Assembly: GCF_003545695.1 (NCBI RefSeq)
Contig: NZ_QUZZ01000001.1
Span: forward strand, 124,001 to 188,000
Direction of reading: 5' to 3'
DNA: 64,000 nucleotides
Source of the DNA: Taibaiella helva
GTDB taxonomy: Bacteria; Bacteroidota; Bacteroidia; Chitinophagales; Chitinophagaceae
Shown: positions 37,113 through 44,960 of the stretch, one piece after another
Layout of the letters: the number at the start of each line of letters is the position of its first letter
Numbering within the stretch: the stretch's first letter is position 1
Notes under the pieces: generated by a model
What the model was told of the DNA's origin: nothing
Seen by the model: the letters and a program-made list of their open reading frames with translations, nothing else
Database searches by the model: none
Position numbers and translations under genes: made by a program

Positions 37113-37231
37113 ATAAAAGCCATTGTTCGGGCAGGTATTATTTTCCGCAGGGCCGCCGCCGGCAGCATTATCCATATCCCGGCGCAGTCTTTATGAAGAC
37201 GGATCAAATACCATGCCGGAAAACAGGCAGT

Positions 37232-38395
37232 CTACTGCACCATAGCTATCCGGTCGCGGCTGTCGATATGTACGATACCTGGCCGTTTGCCGGGGGCGAA
37301 GCTACCGGCTACCGTATCCATTTGCAGGGCTTGCGCTCCATTGGCCGTTCCCCAGCGCAGAAGGGTTTCCAGGGGCAGCGCGGGAAAATGTTGCTGTAGG
37401 GTCTGGATCTCTGCCCAGATGCTCAATTCATGGTTGGAGGCCAGGCTATCGGTGCCCAGGCATACCGGCACACCGCTGTCGAGGAACAGCTGCGCCGGCG
37501 GCATACGCCTTTCGATATACCAGTTGGCATTGGGGCAAAGACATAGGTAAACCGTTTTACCGGAAGTTTTCAGGAAGACCAGATCCTCTTCTTCCATGAA
37601 GGTATTGTGCACCAGGATTACCGGGTGGCGGTCGGGCAGCTGCGGAAGATAAGTCTGCAGCGACGTCTGGCCTGACGGCTGGAAGAAGCCGGCATCAATA
37701 TTAAGGGTGCGGTAGAGGTCAAACATTTCACCTTCCTTATGCCGATACAGCTCGTTCTCGGCGGCCGTCTCTTCGTTGTGCACCGATAGCAGCCCACCCG
37801 GAGCGTGCGCGTTAATAAGGCGGAATAATGCCGCCGATACGGAATAAGGCGCATGCGGCACGATCGATTGACGCAGCAATGTTCTGGTGCTTTGCTGCGC
37901 CGCGAATTGCTCATATACCTTCAGAGGCCAGGCAAAGCGGTCGGCGGCACTGGTTTCGGTAAAGCCTATGCTTTCGATAAAGGTGTGGATATGCAGCCCC
38001 GAGTCCTGGCGATGGAGCAGGGTATCGGTGGCGTTGGCAATGTCGCCCACTGCTACAATACCATTCTGCCGGCTTTCGGCAATCGCTTGTTGTATTGCCG
38101 CTGCTTTTTCCTCTGCAGAAGAAAGGCCTCTACCGGTCATTACCGATTGTAGGAAAGGCACCAGCCGGGTTCCCTCCGGGATGGCCCCTTTCATATGGGA
38201 CAGCTCCAGATGGCAATGCACGTTGACAAAGCCGGGGCAGAGGATGCCTTCAAAGTGCCGTACGTCAGCGTCTGCCGGTACCATACCGGGCGCCAGAACG
38301 GCAACAATGGTTCCGTGCTCATCAGTAGAGATAACAGTGCCGGGCTCCAGCCATTGGTAGCCGTTGTGTATGCGGTCGGCTCCGAAATAAAACAT
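37232..38395 (-). CDS. Amidohydrolase (SsnA/chlorohydrolase-like)
   Basis: Metal-dependent hydrolase of 387 residues from the ATG at 38395. Metal ligands are His60 and His62 in GFVNVHCHLELSHMKG, with VPHAPYSVS, SVHNEE, VHNTFM and the catalytic Asp in GTDSLASNHELS. This pattern matches deaminases acting on nucleoside-like substrates, such as S-adenosylhomocysteine or aminodeoxyfutalosine deaminase. It does not look like imidazolonepropionase (HutI), so it is not evidence of a histidine degradation operon with the adjacent lyase. A longer in-frame extension (to 38752) overlaps csaA and is rejected. Confidence 0.88.
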   Translation of the reverse strand: MFYFGADRIHNGYQWLEPGTVISTDEHGTIVAVLAPGMVPADADVRHFEGILCPGFVNVHCHLELSHMKGAIPEGTRLVPFLQSVMTGRGLSSAEEKAAAIQQAIAESRQNGIVAVGDIANATDTLLHRQDSGLHIHTFIESIGFTETSAADRFAWPLKVYEQFAAQQSTRTLLRQSIVPHAPYSVSAALFRLINAHAPGGLLSVHNEETAAENELYRHKEGEMFDLYRTLNIDAGFFQPSGQTSLQTYLPQLPDRHPVILVHNTFMEEEDLVFLKTSGKTVYLCLCPNANWYIERRMPPAQLFLDSGVPVCLGTDSLASNHELSIWAEIQTLQQHFPALPLETLLRWGTANGAQALQMDTVAGSFAPGKRPGIVHIDSRDRIAMVQ

Positions 38396-38464
38396 AAGCA
38401 GTAATTGTGGTGTGCAAATTTTGGTAACTTTCAAAACAATGCCAAAGGTTATTTCTGCGCACCG

Positions 38465-38472
38465 TATTTTAG
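38465..38472 (+). promoter_or_regulatory. Promoter-like box abutting csaA
   Basis: TATTTTAG matches TAnnTTTG at 7 of 8 positions and ends 4 bases before the csaA ATG, the same spacing as at polX and gltX. Confidence 0.4.
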
Positions 38473-38476
38473 CAGT

Positions 38477-38812
38477 ATGGAAACAATCAATTGGAATGAT
38501 TTTGAGAAAGTAGAGCTGAGAGTGGGTACAGTAATCGATGTATTTGAATTTCCCAAGGCCCGTAAGCCTGCCTATAAAATGAAGATCGATTTCGGACCTT
38601 ACGGGATCCGGATGAGCAGCGCGCAGATCACCAAGCATTATACACCTGAAACCCTGATGGGCCGGCAGGTAGTGGCGGTGATCAATTTTCCGGAAAAGCA
38701 GATCGCCGATTTCATGTCGCAATGCCTGGTCACCGGCTTCGCAGACGAGCACGGCGATATTGTGCTGACAGCCGTGGAACGCACGGTCCCGAATGGTACC
38801 AAGATAGCCTAG
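38477..38812 (+). CDS. csaA: tRNA-binding-domain chaperone CsaA
   Basis: Small OB-fold protein of 111 residues. It starts METINWNDFEKVELRVGTV, the conserved N terminus of CsaA. Typical downstream stretches are KARKPAYKMKIDFGP, SAQITKHYTPE and ERTVPNGTKI at the C terminus. CsaA has been described as an export-related chaperone and has a fold related to the tRNA-binding domain of methionyl-tRNA synthetase. The ATG at 38477 fits the family length. The amidohydrolase is divergent, 81 bases away. Confidence 0.95.
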   Translation: METINWNDFEKVELRVGTVIDVFEFPKARKPAYKMKIDFGPYGIRMSSAQITKHYTPETLMGRQVVAVINFPEKQIADFMSQCLVTGFADEHGDIVLTAVERTVPNGTKIA

Positions 38813-38912
38813 TCCATTTCGATAGCGTCAACGTTGTCGCATTGATTAGACATACCTGTCACTACGATCATACAGGACCGGAACAATCCGTGTTTTTTAC
38901 GTGATGATCGGA

Positions 38913-39845
38913 TCACCGCACGATCCGGTAACAGTGGTGTATCTTCTTGTTGCGGAAATCTTCGGGAATGGTCTGCATTGAAATGTCTTTAATGCTGGCG
39001 GCTGATAGCCGTCCGAACTGAGGTTCAAATTGGCGCAGGTTGTTGGAAAAATAAAGAATGCCGCCCGGGCTCATCTGCTGCAGGATGAGGTGAAGCAGGG
39101 TAGGGTGGTCGCGTTGCGTATCCCAGGTCCCTTTCATTTTTTTGCTGTTGCTGAAAGCCGGCGGATCCACAAAAACGAGATCGTATGCACCGGCTGCCGG
39201 GCTTTTCAGGAAGTCCATGGTGTCGCTGGCGACAAAGCTGTGCCGGTCCTCGTCAAGCAGACCGTTGAGCGCCATATTTTCACGGGCCCATTGCAGGTAG
39301 GTATTGGAAAGATCGACGGTGGTCACCTGCGCCGCGCCACCTGCTGCGGCATATACACTGAAGGCTCCGGTATAGGCAAAAAGATTGAGCACGCGTTTAC
39401 CCGCAGCCTCTTCCCGGAAGGTCTTACGCAGCGGGCGGTGATCGAGGAACAGACCGGTGTCCAGGTAATCGGTGAGGTTGACCAGGAACTTCAATCCCTG
39501 TTCCTGTACCACCAGCTTATAGCTTTCTTCCGACACTTTTTCGTATTGCTCGGTGCGGCGTGACAGCCTTCGGCGTTCTTTCAGAAATATTTTTTCCTGG
39601 GCTGTATGCAGCGTGGCGGAGATCGTTTGCAGGCATTGCTGTAGCCAGGATTCCAGCTCGTCTTCTGGCAGACCGTGATGGGTTTTGTACTCTGCCACAT
39701 GCAGGTAGTCTTCATAACGGTCTATGCAGAAAGGGAATTCCGGCATATCCAGGTCATAGATACGGTAGCAGGTAATGCCTTGCCGCTTCGCCCATTTGGT
39801 AATATGGCGATCGACTTTCTGCAAACGATTGGCAAACGATTGCAT
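38913..39845 (-). CDS. RlmK-like 23S rRNA SAM-dependent methyltransferase
   Basis: Class I S-adenosylmethionine methyltransferase of 310 residues similar to the C-terminal (RlmK) half of RlmL/RlmKL, which makes m7G2069 in 23S rRNA of E. coli. Visible landmarks are DRYEDYLHVAEY (about 42-53), FLDHRPLRK (134-142), the SAM-binding NLFAYTGAFS (154-163) and the DPPAFSNS motif (227-234). It lies 6 bases after the RicT-like gene, so the two are almost certainly cotranscribed. The exact target base is inferred from homology. Confidence 0.92.
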   Translation of the reverse strand: MQSFANRLQKVDRHITKWAKRQGITCYRIYDLDMPEFPFCIDRYEDYLHVAEYKTHHGLPEDELESWLQQCLQTISATLHTAQEKIFLKERRRLSRRTEQYEKVSEESYKLVVQEQGLKFLVNLTDYLDTGLFLDHRPLRKTFREEAAGKRVLNLFAYTGAFSVYAAAGGAAQVTTVDLSNTYLQWARENMALNGLLDEDRHSFVASDTMDFLKSPAAGAYDLVFVDPPAFSNSKKMKGTWDTQRDHPTLLHLILQQMSPGGILYFSNNLRQFEPQFGRLSAASIKDISMQTIPEDFRNKKIHHCYRIVR

Positions 39846-39851
39846 ACCGGG

Positions 39852-41402
39852 CTATTGAGCGGGATTAGGGCCGTCCTGGTCTTTTTTCTCCTGGGGCGGT
39901 TTGTTCGGCCGTTTTTTTTGCTGCTGCTGCCGTGGCTCCCGGGGTTGCGCTCCTTCACTAGCTTGCTGCTGCCTGGGTTGTTGTTCCCTGCCAGCGCCGG
40001 GCTGTCCACCCTGCTTTTGCTGCTGCTGAGCTTGCTTTTGCTGGCCTCTATTCTGCTGCGGCTGCTTATTTTGCTGGGGTTGCCCTTGTTGTTGGCCTTT
40101 GTTGTTGGGCTTCTGCTCGCGGGGCTTGTTGTCGCCCTGCTGCTGCCTGGGGCCTTGAGCGGGTTTTTGCCCTTGTCCGGGTCCTTGTTTTTGTTGCTGG
40201 GGTTTGCCTTGTCCCTGGGCCGCGCCGGGCTTGGTTTGTTGTCCGGGCTTGCCTTGCTGTTGCTGGCGTTGCTTGGCTTGCTGCTTCTTTTTGGCCGACT
40301 TGGACAGCGAGCTTAGGGTCAGCTGGCCTACATCGTTTACAAAGCCCATATCCACGGTCTTTTCGGAACCTTTATGGCGTACCTGTATCTCTACCGCCTC
40401 CATGTCTTCCGGCTTCTGGCCTTCGGCATTGAGCGCAAGAATCTCCTGGACCCTTTCAATGGTGAGCGGGTATTGTTTACTGCTGCCGGCAAAGCTATAC
40501 CACATCAGGTTGCGGAAGATATCCTTTTTTTGCAGGAAAGCCCTTCCCGCAGCCATTTCGATCTGCTCTGCGCCTTCGGGGAAGGAGTGGAGCGCATCCA
40601 TATAGGTATCCAGCTCGTAGTTGAGGCAGCATTTCAGCCGCCCGCACTGGCCCGACAATTTGGTTTGATTGATGGAGAGATTCTGGTAGCGGGCGGCGGT
40701 GGTATTCACCGTTTTAAAATCGCTCAGCCAGGAACTGCAGCACAATTCCCTGCCGCAGGAGCCAATGCCGCCTACCTTGCCACTTTCCTGACGGGCGCCG
40801 ATCTGGCGCATTTCGACCTTAGCCCTGAACTCGGCGGCATACACCTTGATCAGCTCGCGAAAGTCGACGCGGGAATCGGCGGTATAGAAAAAGGATACTT
40901 TTTTACCATCAGCCTGGTATTCAGCCTCTGCGATCTTCATTTCCAGGTTCAGCTCCTTGGCAATAGCACGGGAACGGACCAGGGTATCTCTTTCGCGACG
41001 CTTGGCATTCTGGTGCAGCTCTATGTCTCTGTCGCCGGCAGGGCGCAGCACGCGCTTGATCTCTGCCGATTCGGAAACACCATACTTTTTCATCTGGAGC
41101 TTTACCAGCTCGCCGGTGAGGCTGATCTGGCCGACATCGAATCCCCCGGCGCCTTCTACAGCTACCCAGGAGCCCTTTTCTAAGATGTGGCTGGTATTGT
41201 TGCGGTAGAAATCCTTGCGGCTACCGTTATTGAAAGAAACTTCTATGATCGGAAATGGCTTGCCGATATCGCTGAAAGGAAGATCAGACAGCCAATTAAA
41301 TACGTTTAAACGATTACAGCCACCCGTACTGCAGCCGCCATTGCTCTGGCAGCCTGAAGGTTTGCCGTTGGCGGAACCCGTTCCGCAACTTCCACATCCC
41401 AT
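39852..41402 (-). CDS. RicT/PSP1-like protein with Gln-rich tail
   Basis: Homologue of the PSP1/YaaT (RicT) family; in Bacillus RicT is part of an iron-sulfur complex that helps RNase Y process mRNA. The N terminus has five cysteines in a Gly/Ser-rich stretch (residues 3, 6, 18, 24, 29). The PSP1 core (about 50-300) contains SCGRELCCSSWL (Cys216, 221, 222) and SGQCGRLKCCLNYE (Cys253, 258, 259). The last 150 residues (about 367-516) are low-complexity Gln, Pro, Gly and Lys. The core is well conserved; the tail is probably disordered. rlmK-like follows 6 bases later. Confidence 0.9.
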   Translation of the reverse strand: MGCGSCGTGSANGKPSGCQSNGGCSTGGCNRLNVFNWLSDLPFSDIGKPFPIIEVSFNNGSRKDFYRNNTSHILEKGSWVAVEGAGGFDVGQISLTGELVKLQMKKYGVSESAEIKRVLRPAGDRDIELHQNAKRRERDTLVRSRAIAKELNLEMKIAEAEYQADGKKVSFFYTADSRVDFRELIKVYAAEFRAKVEMRQIGARQESGKVGGIGSCGRELCCSSWLSDFKTVNTTAARYQNLSINQTKLSGQCGRLKCCLNYELDTYMDALHSFPEGAEQIEMAAGRAFLQKKDIFRNLMWYSFAGSSKQYPLTIERVQEILALNAEGQKPEDMEAVEIQVRHKGSEKTVDMGFVNDVGQLTLSSLSKSAKKKQQAKQRQQQQGKPGQQTKPGAAQGQGKPQQQKQGPGQGQKPAQGPRQQQGDNKPREQKPNNKGQQQGQPQQNKQPQQNRGQQKQAQQQQKQGGQPGAGREQQPRQQQASEGAQPREPRQQQQKKRPNKPPQEKKDQDGPNPAQ

Positions 41403-41593
41403 GTAGCAAAAAATTTATATCGACGTGCCAAGGTAAGCGACGGGGACCAGCCTTTGGCCTTTGCCGGCGTCTCCCCGGAGAAAGCAACAGTGCCGTAGAT
41501 GCGACACTGACAGGCAAAGTATTATTAGCGGCTGGACCGGATACGCCCCTTCCTTTACACGAAATGATTGTGTAAAAACAGATTTTTTCCTGA

Positions 41594-41601
41594 CAAAGAT
41601 A
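41594..41601 (-). promoter_or_regulatory. Possible promoter for the RicT-like operon
   Basis: On the minus strand TATCTTTG matches TAnnTTTG exactly and sits in ACAAAGATAATCTTTA (41593-41608), which recurs upstream of marC. The resulting leader to the RicT-like ATG would be about 185 bases, so the link is uncertain. Confidence 0.35.
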
Positions 41602-41618
41602 ATCTTTAATCGGGTAGA

Positions 41619-42089
41619 TTAATAAACTTTTGTCAGGTCGATAGTAAATATGAGAATGGAATTTGCGGGAATACCACTTACCTGGCTGGAACCATAGCCA
41701 AAAGAAGGGGGAAGGTACAGCACGACGCGGCCACCCTCGCCAATCAGGGGAATACCTGCCTGCCAGCCCTTGATGAGACCTGTAAGCGAGAAGGTTATAT
41801 TGTTTGCCTGGTCAAATGCGACACCGGTAGTCAGCGTGCCTTTGTAATTGACAATAACCTGCGAGCAAGGATTGGGATGTTTGGCGTTGCCCGGATTTTC
41901 GATCCTGTAGTAAAACCCCCTGGCATCTTTGGCTGCCTCAACCTTATTGGAAGTAATGAATTGCTCCAATGCAGCCACTTCGGAAGCGGGGGCAGTATCG
42001 GTAATTGCTTCGCAGCCGGAATCTTTTTTGCTGCAGCCCGTCAAGAAGATAGCGCCTACCAATGCTGCGAATAAAATAATATTTTTCAT
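41619..42089 (-). CDS. FKBP-type peptidyl-prolyl isomerase lipoprotein
   Basis: Exported prolyl cis-trans isomerase of 156 residues from the ATG at 42089. The signal peptide ends in LTGC with Cys at residue 19. The FKBP domain fills the rest: VIVNYKGTLTTGVAFDQ, LIKGWQAGIPLIGEGGR, LPPSFGYG and IPANSILIFTIDL. It probably folds envelope proteins. An earlier in-frame start (42176) would bury the lipobox behind 29 residues and was rejected. It is downstream of marC on the same strand with a 119-base gap. Confidence 0.94.
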   Translation of the reverse strand: MKNIILFAALVGAIFLTGCSKKDSGCEAITDTAPASEVAALEQFITSNKVEAAKDARGFYYRIENPGNAKHPNPCSQVIVNYKGTLTTGVAFDQANNITFSLTGLIKGWQAGIPLIGEGGRVVLYLPPSFGYGSSQVSGIPANSILIFTIDLTKVY

Positions 42090-42208
42090 TATGTGTTTTT
42101 TATAGAAGAAGGCGAAGTTATCACTTTTCACCAACATAGACGGAAGAATGACCGGACAAAATGGGTCGTACCCCAATTAACCTGCGGTAAACCGATCGTG
42201 TGACCAGC

Positions 42209-42793
42209 CTATTTGAGACCTATGTTCTGCTTGAAGATCTTGACGGCGATGGCGATGAGGATTACCCCGAAGAACTTGCGCACCACCATGATACCGGAAG
42301 GGCCGAGCAGCTTTTCGATGAAATTGAGGGCTTTGAGGCAGAAGAATACGATCAGGAGGTTGATCAGGATGCCGATGAGGATGTTGTAATGGTGGTAGCT
42401 GGCTTTGAGCGACATGACGGTGGTCAGTGTGCCCGATCCGGCGATCAGCGGAAAGGCGATGGGGACCACGCTGCCGGTTTTGCCGCCGCCTTCGCTTTTG
42501 AAAAACTCAATGCCCAGGATCATCTCCATGCCCAGGAAGAAAATGATAAAAGAACCGGCAATGGCAAAGGAAGCGACGTCGAGACCCATGAAATGCAGCA
42601 TTTGCCCGCCTGCAAAAAAGAACAGCAGCATCAGTCCGCCCGATACCAGCGTCGCCTGAAGGCTGTTGATCTCCCCCATCTTTTTTTTCAGGCCAATAAG
42701 CACCGGGATGGAGCCGAGGATATCGATCACGGCAAAAAGCGTGATGGATACGGTGATGATCTCGGAAAGCATGATGTTTTCGATGCCGTACAT
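42209..42793 (-). CDS. MarC-family integral membrane protein
   Basis: Membrane protein of 194 residues with about six hydrophobic segments, the usual MarC arrangement. Characteristic stretches are LFAVIDILGSIPVLIGL near residue 20, FIIFFLGMEMILGIEFF around 85 and VPIAFPLIAGSGTLTTV at about 110. MarC proteins were once linked to multiple antibiotic resistance, but that role has not held up and their function is unknown. An exact promoter box lies 36 bases before the ATG at 42793. Confidence 0.92.
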   Translation of the reverse strand: MYGIENIMLSEIITVSITLFAVIDILGSIPVLIGLKKKMGEINSLQATLVSGGLMLLFFFAGGQMLHFMGLDVASFAIAGSFIIFFLGMEMILGIEFFKSEGGGKTGSVVPIAFPLIAGSGTLTTVMSLKASYHHYNILIGILINLLIVFFCLKALNFIEKLLGPSGIMVVRKFFGVILIAIAVKIFKQNIGLK

Positions 42794-42829
42794 AAGCGCT
42801 GTGTTAAGGGGGAAAAATGGTATGCCTTA

Positions 42830-42837
42830 CAAAGATA
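42830..42837 (-). promoter_or_regulatory. Exact -7 box upstream of marC
   Basis: On the minus strand TATCTTTG matches TAnnTTTG, 36 bases before the marC ATG. It overlaps ACAAAGATAATCTTTA (42829-42844), also present at 41593. Confidence 0.5.
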
Positions 42838-42883
42838 ATCTTTAGCCCTTAACCTTGCTCAGTTTCCTGCTGCATGGAATCGG

Positions 42884-42914
42884 CAAAGGGCTGCCCTGGC
42901 GGGACAGCCCTTTG
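42884..42914 (-). terminator. Hairpin after the DUF349 gene
   Basis: CAAAGGGCTG (42884-42893) pairs with CAGCCCTTTG (42905-42914), with extra GC pairs in the loop region. It lies just downstream of the DUF349 stop on the minus strand. There is no clear T tract in that orientation. Confidence 0.55.
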
Positions 42915-42944
42915 TGCCTGGCTTTTTTTACGACCCGGGAGGCT

Positions 42945-44567
42945 TTATTCCGATTCGCCTACCGGTTTGTTCCTTTCGGGGCGGGCTTCGGTACGCCTTT
43001 GCTGTAATTCTTCATATTGCCGGGTTACTTCGGCTATCTTATCCCTGCGGGCGGGCAGTTTCTTTTCAATCTGGTGGATCAGGTTTTCCAGGTGTTTGCG
43101 CAGCTCGTCCTCTTTGCCGCCGCTGCCGGTAGTGTTGCTGAGCGATTCACGAAAATCGGCCAGCTTGCTTTCTTCCTCTTCCAGCTCCGTCCTGATCTTT
43201 TCGAGGAATTGCCGGGTTTGCTGGAAGCGGCTGTCGAGCTGGTTCTGGAAACGGGCTTTGCGTTTGTCGCGATCGGCATCTTTACGGTCGAAAAAGTGAT
43301 GACGTGCAGCAATGAAACGCTCCCATATTTCGTCGCCGTATTCGCGCGGGATATGGCCTATCTTTTTCCATTCCTGCATCAGGTCGTTCATCTCTTCGGT
43401 TGCTTCCTTCCAGTTCTCCGAATGCTTCAGCTGTTCCGCGCGGTTCAGCAGCGCCAGCTTCTGCGCATAATTATCTTCCAGGCTTACCTTAAATTCTTCG
43501 GCGCTTTGCCGTTTGGCCGAGAAAAATTTATCTCTTGCCGCCTGAAGGCGGTTCCAGAGCTCATCTGCTTTCTCAAAAGGTACCTTGCCGATGGTTTTCC
43601 ATTCGTCCATGATGTGTGCAAGCTGAACGGTGGTTTCCTTCCAGTCGGTACTGTCGCTCAGGCGTTCTGCATTTTCGACTAGGGCCAGCTTCTGTGCATA
43701 ATTACCCTCTTGTTCGGTCTGGATCGATTCAAAATGCTGCTTCTTCCGGTCGAAGAAGATATTCCGCGATTGGATAAAACGGTTCCACAGCTCTTCGTTC
43801 TTTTCGGCGGAAGCGACGCGGCCGATGGTCTTCCATTTGTCCATCAGCTCTTTCATAATATCCGACGATTTTCTCCAGTCTTCCGAATGTGCGTGCTGTT
43901 CTGCGGTTTCGCATATCTCGAGCTTAAGGTCGAGGTTCTGCATCATATCCTGCTCCACATCTTCATGGTGCTGCCGTTTCCGCTCGTAAAAGTGGTTGCG
44001 GGCTTTTTCAATGCGTTCCCACAGCTTTTCGCTGCGGCCTTTGTCGGCGGGGTTAGCTGCTTTCCATTCCTCCACAATCGCTCTCATGGCTTCAGTTGTA
44101 GCTTTCCAGTCTTCCGAATCCTGCAGCGCTTCTGCCCTTTCCGCCAGCTTCAGCTTTTCGGCATAATGCGTGTCGTAGAGCTGTTGTACTTCTTTTTCCT
44201 TCTCATGAAGGTCGTTATAGATGGGGGCATAGTCGCCTATAGCGTTGGCCCTTTGAATATAATCTTTAAGGCGGGCGATCTTCCCGCTCAGCTTCAGCTT
44301 ATCTTCCTGCTGCTCCCATTCGGTATTCAGCTCCTGGACCTTGCTTTCAACTTCCCTGAATTTTTCGGCCAGCGCCGTTGCTACTGTGGCATAGTTTTCA
44401 GATGTAAGGACCGAAAGCCTGCGTTCGGGACTGTAAGCCGTTGCGTTCAATATTAATTCCTGTTCATCATTAAGTGAGCAAAATGCTTTGCCTGCAAAGT
44501 CCAGCTCATGCCACATTTCAGGGGTGATCCGGTTGGCTGCCTGCTGATCCGGCTGCTGTGTAGTCAT
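42945..44567 (-). CDS. DUF349 repeat protein
   Basis: The 540-residue protein is highly charged and helical. It contains at least four DUF349 repeats of about 72-76 residues, each with the pattern DS(E/T)DWK followed by a WKxIG or EEWK segment. The repeats are centred near residues 160, 230, 310 and 385. A Glu/Arg/Gln-rich helical tail follows. Bacteroidota commonly carry a DUF349 protein of this size. I know of no settled function; long repeat coiled-coil bundles suggest a scaffold. The gene stands alone with long intergenic gaps on both sides. Confidence 0.92.
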   Translation of the reverse strand: MTTQQPDQQAANRITPEMWHELDFAGKAFCSLNDEQELILNATAYSPERRLSVLTSENYATVATALAEKFREVESKVQELNTEWEQQEDKLKLSGKIARLKDYIQRANAIGDYAPIYNDLHEKEKEVQQLYDTHYAEKLKLAERAEALQDSEDWKATTEAMRAIVEEWKAANPADKGRSEKLWERIEKARNHFYERKRQHHEDVEQDMMQNLDLKLEICETAEQHAHSEDWRKSSDIMKELMDKWKTIGRVASAEKNEELWNRFIQSRNIFFDRKKQHFESIQTEQEGNYAQKLALVENAERLSDSTDWKETTVQLAHIMDEWKTIGKVPFEKADELWNRLQAARDKFFSAKRQSAEEFKVSLEDNYAQKLALLNRAEQLKHSENWKEATEEMNDLMQEWKKIGHIPREYGDEIWERFIAARHHFFDRKDADRDKRKARFQNQLDSRFQQTRQFLEKIRTELEEEESKLADFRESLSNTTGSGGKEDELRKHLENLIHQIEKKLPARRDKIAEVTRQYEELQQRRTEARPERNKPVGESE

Positions 44568-44960
44568 AATAGATAGTTTTTCCTGTTTCGGTGTGTGATG
44601 CTTATCGTTCGTTCAATTGGTCCTAATAAAACGTTCAGAAAACTATGTTAGCCATAAGATGTCCAGTGCAGCAATAATTGCAAACTTTTTCTGATATGGT
44701 ATGCGAATTTAAAGAAGATTCATTACGGAAAAAAATGAATTTTTAAAATATCTTTTGTTCCGGTAGCACAGCTTTTAAGGCATTTCACCTACGTTCAGGA
44801 CCTTTTATGACAACGAAAAATAGAAATCCTTTTCGGATAGAGTGCAAAAGAAATGTTATAAAATTATCACTTCCCTGCTTTTAGAAGCAAAAGCAAAGTC
44901 TATCCTATAAAATTTATCTCCTATATACATGAATTATGCTTCAAAAACCAAACACAAACT
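44568..44960. other. AT-rich intergenic region
   Basis: The 393 bases between two divergent genes, DUF349 (minus) and the CHU_C protein (plus), are markedly AT-rich. They hold no open frame of interest, no tRNA cloverleaf and no strong hairpin that I could see. TATCTTTTG near 44749 is one base longer than TAnnTTTG. Promoters for both genes are expected here but not firmly located. Confidence 0.4.

Noticed and set aside
37060-38752. Amidohydrolase and lyase as a histidine-degradation operon
   Set aside because: The amidohydrolase lacks the HutI pattern and the lyase has its own promoter box.
39675-40316. Leu-rich plus-strand open frame opposite the Gln-rich tail of the RicT-like gene
   Set aside because: CAG-type codons read as CTG on the other strand give a false Leu-rich membrane protein.
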